From assembly GCF_014193285.1 (NCBI RefSeq), contig NZ_JACHZE010000005.1, forward strand, positions 1-64,000: a stretch of DNA of 64,000 nt, given 5' to 3'. The first letter of the stretch is position 1. Every line of letters starts with the position of its first letter. A program made the position numbers and the translations under genes. Shown piece after piece: positions 60,622 to 64,000 of the stretch. This DNA is from Atlantibacter sp. RC6 (GTDB taxonomy: Bacteria > Pseudomonadota > Gammaproteobacteria > Enterobacterales > Enterobacteriaceae). The notes beneath the pieces are model-generated. The model saw only the letters and a program-made list of their open reading frames with translations, ran no database searches and had not been told where the DNA came from.

Positions 60622-62100
60622 TCAGCCTGCACGCAGCAGCACTTTGAGTGTTTTGTTGCGACAAAAAGGGCGTTTTACTTCAACAACCAGCGGATGGCGG
60701 GACAGCGCGATGGTCAACGCATAGACCACAACGCCCGCCATGATTTGCGCGGCGAGCACCATCACGGGCGGCCAGTGGGGCGCAAGCAAAATCCCGGTAA
60801 AGTAGCTTGCCGCAACGGTGGGAATGACCAAACGCAACGGCAGCCACAGGCTGGATAAATACTCCCGGTAGCTGGGGCCCAGTACCGGTTTGAGCAGCAC
60901 AAAATAGGTCAGGAAAACGTTAATGCTCTGGATGATCAAAAAGCCCAGCGTCACGCCGATAACGCCGTTCATTTTGCCTCCGACAATGATCGCCGGAATA
61001 AACAGAAAGGTTTTAAACACGTTGAATTTAAAACTGAGATCCACGCGCGACGTCGCCATCAGCAGTGAGCCGACCGGGTTGCCCACGGCGCGCAACAGTC
61101 CCACCACGCACAGCAGTTGCAACACCGGCACGACTTCAAGCCATTTTTCGCCAAACAGCAGCGGCACCACGCGTTCGGAAACCACTAACAGCCCCAGCAG
61201 AGCCGGGAAATTGATAATCCCCACCAGCGAGATCAGCTTATAAAAATTGACCCGCAGCCGAACGGTGTCCTCCTGCATTTTGGCGAAGGCGGGAAACAGC
61301 ACCCGGGTAATAATGGGGTTTAACTTGGCGGGAGGCACTACCGCCAGATTCCAGGCCAGGTTAAAGCCCCCTGCCGCCGCTGCGCCTAAAATCCGCGCCA
61401 GCACCAGGGTCGACAGATTGGTGTTGAGATAATTAATCAGGCTATCAGCGGTAAGCCATGCGCCGAATTTCAGGTTAGGCGCCACGGCGCGCAGAGAGAA
61501 CTGGAAGCCTGGACGGTAAATGTTGCGGCCAACAAAACCAAACAGCGTCGTGCGGACCAACGAGTTCACCAGGTAACCGATAATCGCCATCATGGCGTTG
61601 GGCCAGAACCAGGCGCCGAGAGTGGTGACGCCAAAACCGGCCAGCACCGAGCAGGTTTCGATCAGGCCAATTTTGTTGAACTCCAGCTCTTTCTGCATCA
61701 GCGCGCGGTACTGTAAACCGTGGGGGATGACGATAAACGCCAGCGACAGCGTTTTAATCAGCGGCGCCAGATCAGGGTTGCGCAGCACAACGGCCAGGGT
61801 GTCGCTGAGCAGGAACACGCCCGCGCACACGGCCCATCCGAGGCCAACATTCAGCCAGTAGAGAGTGGACAGCTCCAGCCGGGTGATGTTTTTACGCTGA
61901 ATAATGGAATTGGCGATGCCAAAATCCGACAGCGTGTCCGCCAGCGCGATAATCACCAGTGAAATAGTCAGCAAACCAAACTGATGCTCATTCATCAGCC
62001 GCGCCAGCAGCGTCATCTGGATCAGCCCCAGGGCAATAATCGCCACGGTGGACATCGCCGACCACTTGGCCCCGCTAATGGTTTTTTCTCTCAGGCTCAT
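60622..62100 (-). CDS. wzxC: Colanic acid flippase WzxC
   Basis: The 492-residue MOP-superfamily protein has about 12-14 membrane segments and starts MSLREKTISGAKWSAMSTVAIIALG, matching E. coli WzxC. It moves the lipid-linked colanic acid repeat unit to the periplasm. It follows wcaJ by 9 bp. Confidence 0.94.
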   Translation of the reverse strand: MSLREKTISGAKWSAMSTVAIIALGLIQMTLLARLMNEHQFGLLTISLVIIALADTLSDFGIANSIIQRKNITRLELSTLYWLNVGLGWAVCAGVFLLSDTLAVVLRNPDLAPLIKTLSLAFIVIPHGLQYRALMQKELEFNKIGLIETCSVLAGFGVTTLGAWFWPNAMMAIIGYLVNSLVRTTLFGFVGRNIYRPGFQFSLRAVAPNLKFGAWLTADSLINYLNTNLSTLVLARILGAAAAGGFNLAWNLAVVPPAKLNPIITRVLFPAFAKMQEDTVRLRVNFYKLISLVGIINFPALLGLLVVSERVVPLLFGEKWLEVVPVLQLLCVVGLLRAVGNPVGSLLMATSRVDLSFKFNVFKTFLFIPAIIVGGKMNGVIGVTLGFLIIQSINVFLTYFVLLKPVLGPSYREYLSSLWLPLRLVIPTVAASYFTGILLAPHWPPVMVLAAQIMAGVVVYALTIALSRHPLVVEVKRPFCRNKTLKVLLRAG

Positions 62101-62109
62101 GGACTTTCC

Positions 62110-63504
62110 TTAGTACGCGGCTTTATTCACAAAGCCTTTAAAAACTGTGAGAAAAACAATGCGGATATCGAACCACAGGCTCCATTCGCGGATGTATTCC
62201 AGGTCGAACTCAATACGCTTTTCCATTTTCTCCAGCGTGTCTGTTTCGCCGCGCCAGCCGTTGATTTGCGCCCAGCCGGTGATGCCCGGTTTTACTTTAT
62301 GGCGCAGCATGTAGCCTTCAATCAGTTCACGATACTGTTCGTTATGGGCCACGGCGTGCGGGCGCGGCCCGACGATGGACATACTGCCGGTCAGCACATT
62401 GATAAACTGCGGAAGCTCGTCCAGCGAGGTGCGGCGCAGGAAGTTACCCACCGGGGTTACGCGCGGATCGTTCTGGGTGGCCTGAGTGACCACTGCGGCG
62501 TTCTCCATCACCTTCATCGAGCGGAACTTCCACACCATAATCGGCTTCCCGTCCATGCCGTAGCGGGTCTGGCGGAAAATCACCGGGCCTTTGGAGGTCA
62601 TTTTCACCGCCAGGGCGATACAGCACAGCACTGGCGAGATCAGCAGCAGGATCAGCGAAGCGAGCACGATATCCTCTACCCGCTTCAGCAGGCGGTTAAT
62701 GCCGTTGAGCGGCGTATCAAACAGCGGCACCACCGGCACGCCGTTGACCTCATCGGTACGCGAATGAAGGATATTGAACGTGAACACGTCAGGGATCAGC
62801 ATTACCGAGCAGGTCGTGTCGGAAAGCTGGCGCACCAGTTGCCTGATGCGCGCTTCATCGCTCATCGCCATGGCGATATAGATATTGTGAATTTTGCCGG
62901 CTTTAGCGTCCTCTACCAGCTGTTCCAGATTTCCGGCCCAGTATTGCGAGACGCCGCCCGGCTGCGGGTCGTGGTACACACCGGACACGTCAAAACCGAG
63001 CCACGGCTCGTTCTGGAAGCTTTGCACCAGTTCCAAACCGACCGGTAGCGTCCCGGCGATGGCGACCCGACGGGTGTTGTAGCCGCGATTGCGCAGCCAA
63101 CCTGCGCCGAAGCGGATGCAGGAGCGGCAGACCAGCAGCCCCACGCTCGACAGCAAATACCAGGCGAACCACACCGCGAACCGGGTATTAAAATCATCGT
63201 TAAAGGCCAGCAGCCCGGCACTGAATACCAGGCTTAACGTCCAGTTTTGTAACAGCAGCGTCAGCTCGGTGGTGATTTTTACGCCGCGCCAGGAGCGGTA
63301 AAAGTCCGTGATCCCGCCGATCATCTGGAACACCACCAGCGTCAACAGCGCAATCAATAAATACATGTATAAAAAGGGCAAGCCGTTCAGTTTGCAGATT
63401 ATCCATAAGCCGCCAAACATAATGGCGATATCAGAAAACCGCTGCACCATTGAGATTAACGATGCATTTGTTTTGGCTCGCTCGCGCTTTTTTAGAGTTG
63501 TCAT
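62110..63504 (-). CDS. wcaJ: UDP-glucose:undecaprenyl-phosphate glucose-1-phosphate transferase WcaJ
   Basis: The 464-residue polyprenyl-phosphate sugar transferase has four N-terminal membrane helices, a cytosolic CoA-binding-like domain and a membrane re-entrant helix. Its C-terminal catalytic core holds [40 protein letters not shown], and [24 protein letters not shown]. It starts colanic acid assembly by transferring glucose-1-phosphate to undecaprenyl phosphate. Gene order cpsG-wcaJ-wzxC-wcaK-wcaL-wcaM equals K-12. Confidence 0.96.
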   Translation of the reverse strand: MTTLKKRERAKTNASLISMVQRFSDIAIMFGGLWIICKLNGLPFLYMYLLIALLTLVVFQMIGGITDFYRSWRGVKITTELTLLLQNWTLSLVFSAGLLAFNDDFNTRFAVWFAWYLLSSVGLLVCRSCIRFGAGWLRNRGYNTRRVAIAGTLPVGLELVQSFQNEPWLGFDVSGVYHDPQPGGVSQYWAGNLEQLVEDAKAGKIHNIYIAMAMSDEARIRQLVRQLSDTTCSVMLIPDVFTFNILHSRTDEVNGVPVVPLFDTPLNGINRLLKRVEDIVLASLILLLISPVLCCIALAVKMTSKGPVIFRQTRYGMDGKPIMVWKFRSMKVMENAAVVTQATQNDPRVTPVGNFLRRTSLDELPQFINVLTGSMSIVGPRPHAVAHNEQYRELIEGYMLRHKVKPGITGWAQINGWRGETDTLEKMEKRIEFDLEYIREWSLWFDIRIVFLTVFKGFVNKAAY

Positions 63505-63544
63505 CGTTGGTCCTGTTAGTCGCGCTTACGCGCTGGAATAAAGT

Positions 63545-63568
63545 GGGACGCAGGCAGACCTGCGTCCC
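63545..63568. other. Perfect hairpin between cpsG and wcaJ
   Basis: GGGACGCAGG (63545-63554) pairs with CCTGCGTCCC (63559-63568) around a 4-base loop. No T run follows on the minus strand, so it is more likely a processing or mRNA-stabilising structure than a full terminator. Confidence 0.45.
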
Positions 63569-63573
63569 TGCTC

Positions 63574-64000
63574 TCAGCCTTCCGCCTTCAACAAGGCCAG
63601 AATATCCCGCGTTCGCGCCTGCATCAGCGCCGCATCGCCACGCGACTCTACGTTCAGGCGTACCACCGGCTCGGTGTTGGAGCTGCGCAGGTTAAAGCGC
63701 CAGTCGGCGAACGACATGCTGATCCCATCGGTGTGGTCGACTTCCAGCGCGCGCGGCGCGAAATGATCTTTCACGCGCGCGATGGCGCTGGCCGGTTCAG
63801 CGAGGGTGTTATTGATTTCTCCGCTGGCCGGGAACGCCGCCATACGGTCGCTGACCAGTTGGGAAAGCGTTTTACCGCTGGTGCACAGCAACTCGGTCAC
63901 CAGCAGCCAGGGGATCATTCCACTGTCGCAATAGGCAAAATCGCGGAAATAGTGATGGGCGCTCATTTCACCGCCGTAGATAGCGTCTTCGGCGCGCATC
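63574..64000 (-). CDS. cpsG: Phosphomannomutase CpsG (ManB), C-terminal part
   Basis: The visible 141 residues correspond to the C-terminal third of CpsG. They include the sugar-binding [10 protein letters not shown] loop and the phosphate-binding [18 protein letters not shown] motif. It interconverts mannose-6- and mannose-1-phosphate for GDP-mannose and GDP-fucose used in colanic acid. The 5' part lies beyond the window. Confidence 0.93.
   Translation of the reverse strand, partial: MRAEDAIYGGEMSAHHYFRDFAYCDSGMIPWLLVTELLCTSGKTLSQLVSDRMAAFPASGEINNTLAEPASAIARVKDHFAPRALEVDHTDGISMSFADWRFNLRSSNTEPVVRLNVESRGDAALMQARTRDILALLKAEG

Overview
The window is a chromosomal segment from a member of the Enterobacteriaceae. 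The order cobT-cobS, yeeX-yeeA-sbmC-dacD-sbcB-plaP-yeeY-yeeZ, hisLGDCBHAFI, gnd, O-antigen genes, galF, wcaM-L-K-wzxC-wcaJ-cpsG is that of the 43-45 min region of E. coli K-12, and the proteins read as close orthologues. The backbone looks GC-rich, which would suit an Enterobacter, Kosakonia or Cronobacter relative, but I cannot fix the genus.

Positions 1 to about 11,323 are the end of an AT-rich genomic island. Its right boundary is a 17-bp copy of the tRNA-Asn 3' end (11307-11323), the attachment sequence used by high-pathogenicity-island type elements, followed by what looks like the native tRNA terminator. The tRNA itself is not in the window, so the other end lies to the left. The island holds three conflict-type modules. 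(a) A five-gene plus-strand operon (766-4595) encodes a thymidylate-synthase-like enzyme, a dNMP kinase, a 5-hmdU-kinase-helical/aGPT-Pplase-like protein, a ThsB-like TIR protein and an Nmad2-like protein. It is preceded by a promoter-like sequence and a perfect 12-nt ops element, so it may be RfaH-dependent. (b) An OLD-type ATPase/TOPRIM nuclease gene (4932-6696) has lost its Walker A lysine to a frameshifting deletion. (c) A tightly coupled minus-strand operon (10844-6941) encodes a two-TM protein, two ThsB-like TIR proteins, a protein with a canonical TIR plus a second TIR-like module, and a stand-alone SLOG protein. This resembles Thoeris but has different parts. Modules (a) and (c) are the best candidates for an undescribed system.

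From 11,382 to 21,205 the backbone is variable: a higBA-type toxin-antitoxin pair, yafL, the fused remnants of a deleted Flag-2 lateral flagellar locus (lfhA'-lafU'), and a catabolic cassette (two SDRs, IclR regulator, MFS transporter, cupin, DapA-family lyase) for an unidentified substrate.

From 21,221 to 32,707 come late cobalamin genes (cbiB-cobS-cobT, without cobU), tmaR/yeeX, yeeA, LexA-controlled sbmC, dacD, sbcB, plaP, yeeY and yeeZ. The complete histidine operon with leader peptide and attenuator follows (32,899-40,157).

From 40,206 to 55,257 (minus strand) lie gnd and an ABC-transporter-type O-antigen locus read from a JUMPstart/ops element: rmlBADC, wzm, wzt with a C-terminal glycan-binding domain, a 1141-residue WbdD-like methyltransferase/kinase/coiled-coil/glycosyltransferase fusion, a WbsX-like protein, wecB and two glycosyltransferases. 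galF and the distal half of the colanic acid cluster (wcaM, L, K, wzxC, wcaJ, cpsG cut by the window end) complete the segment.
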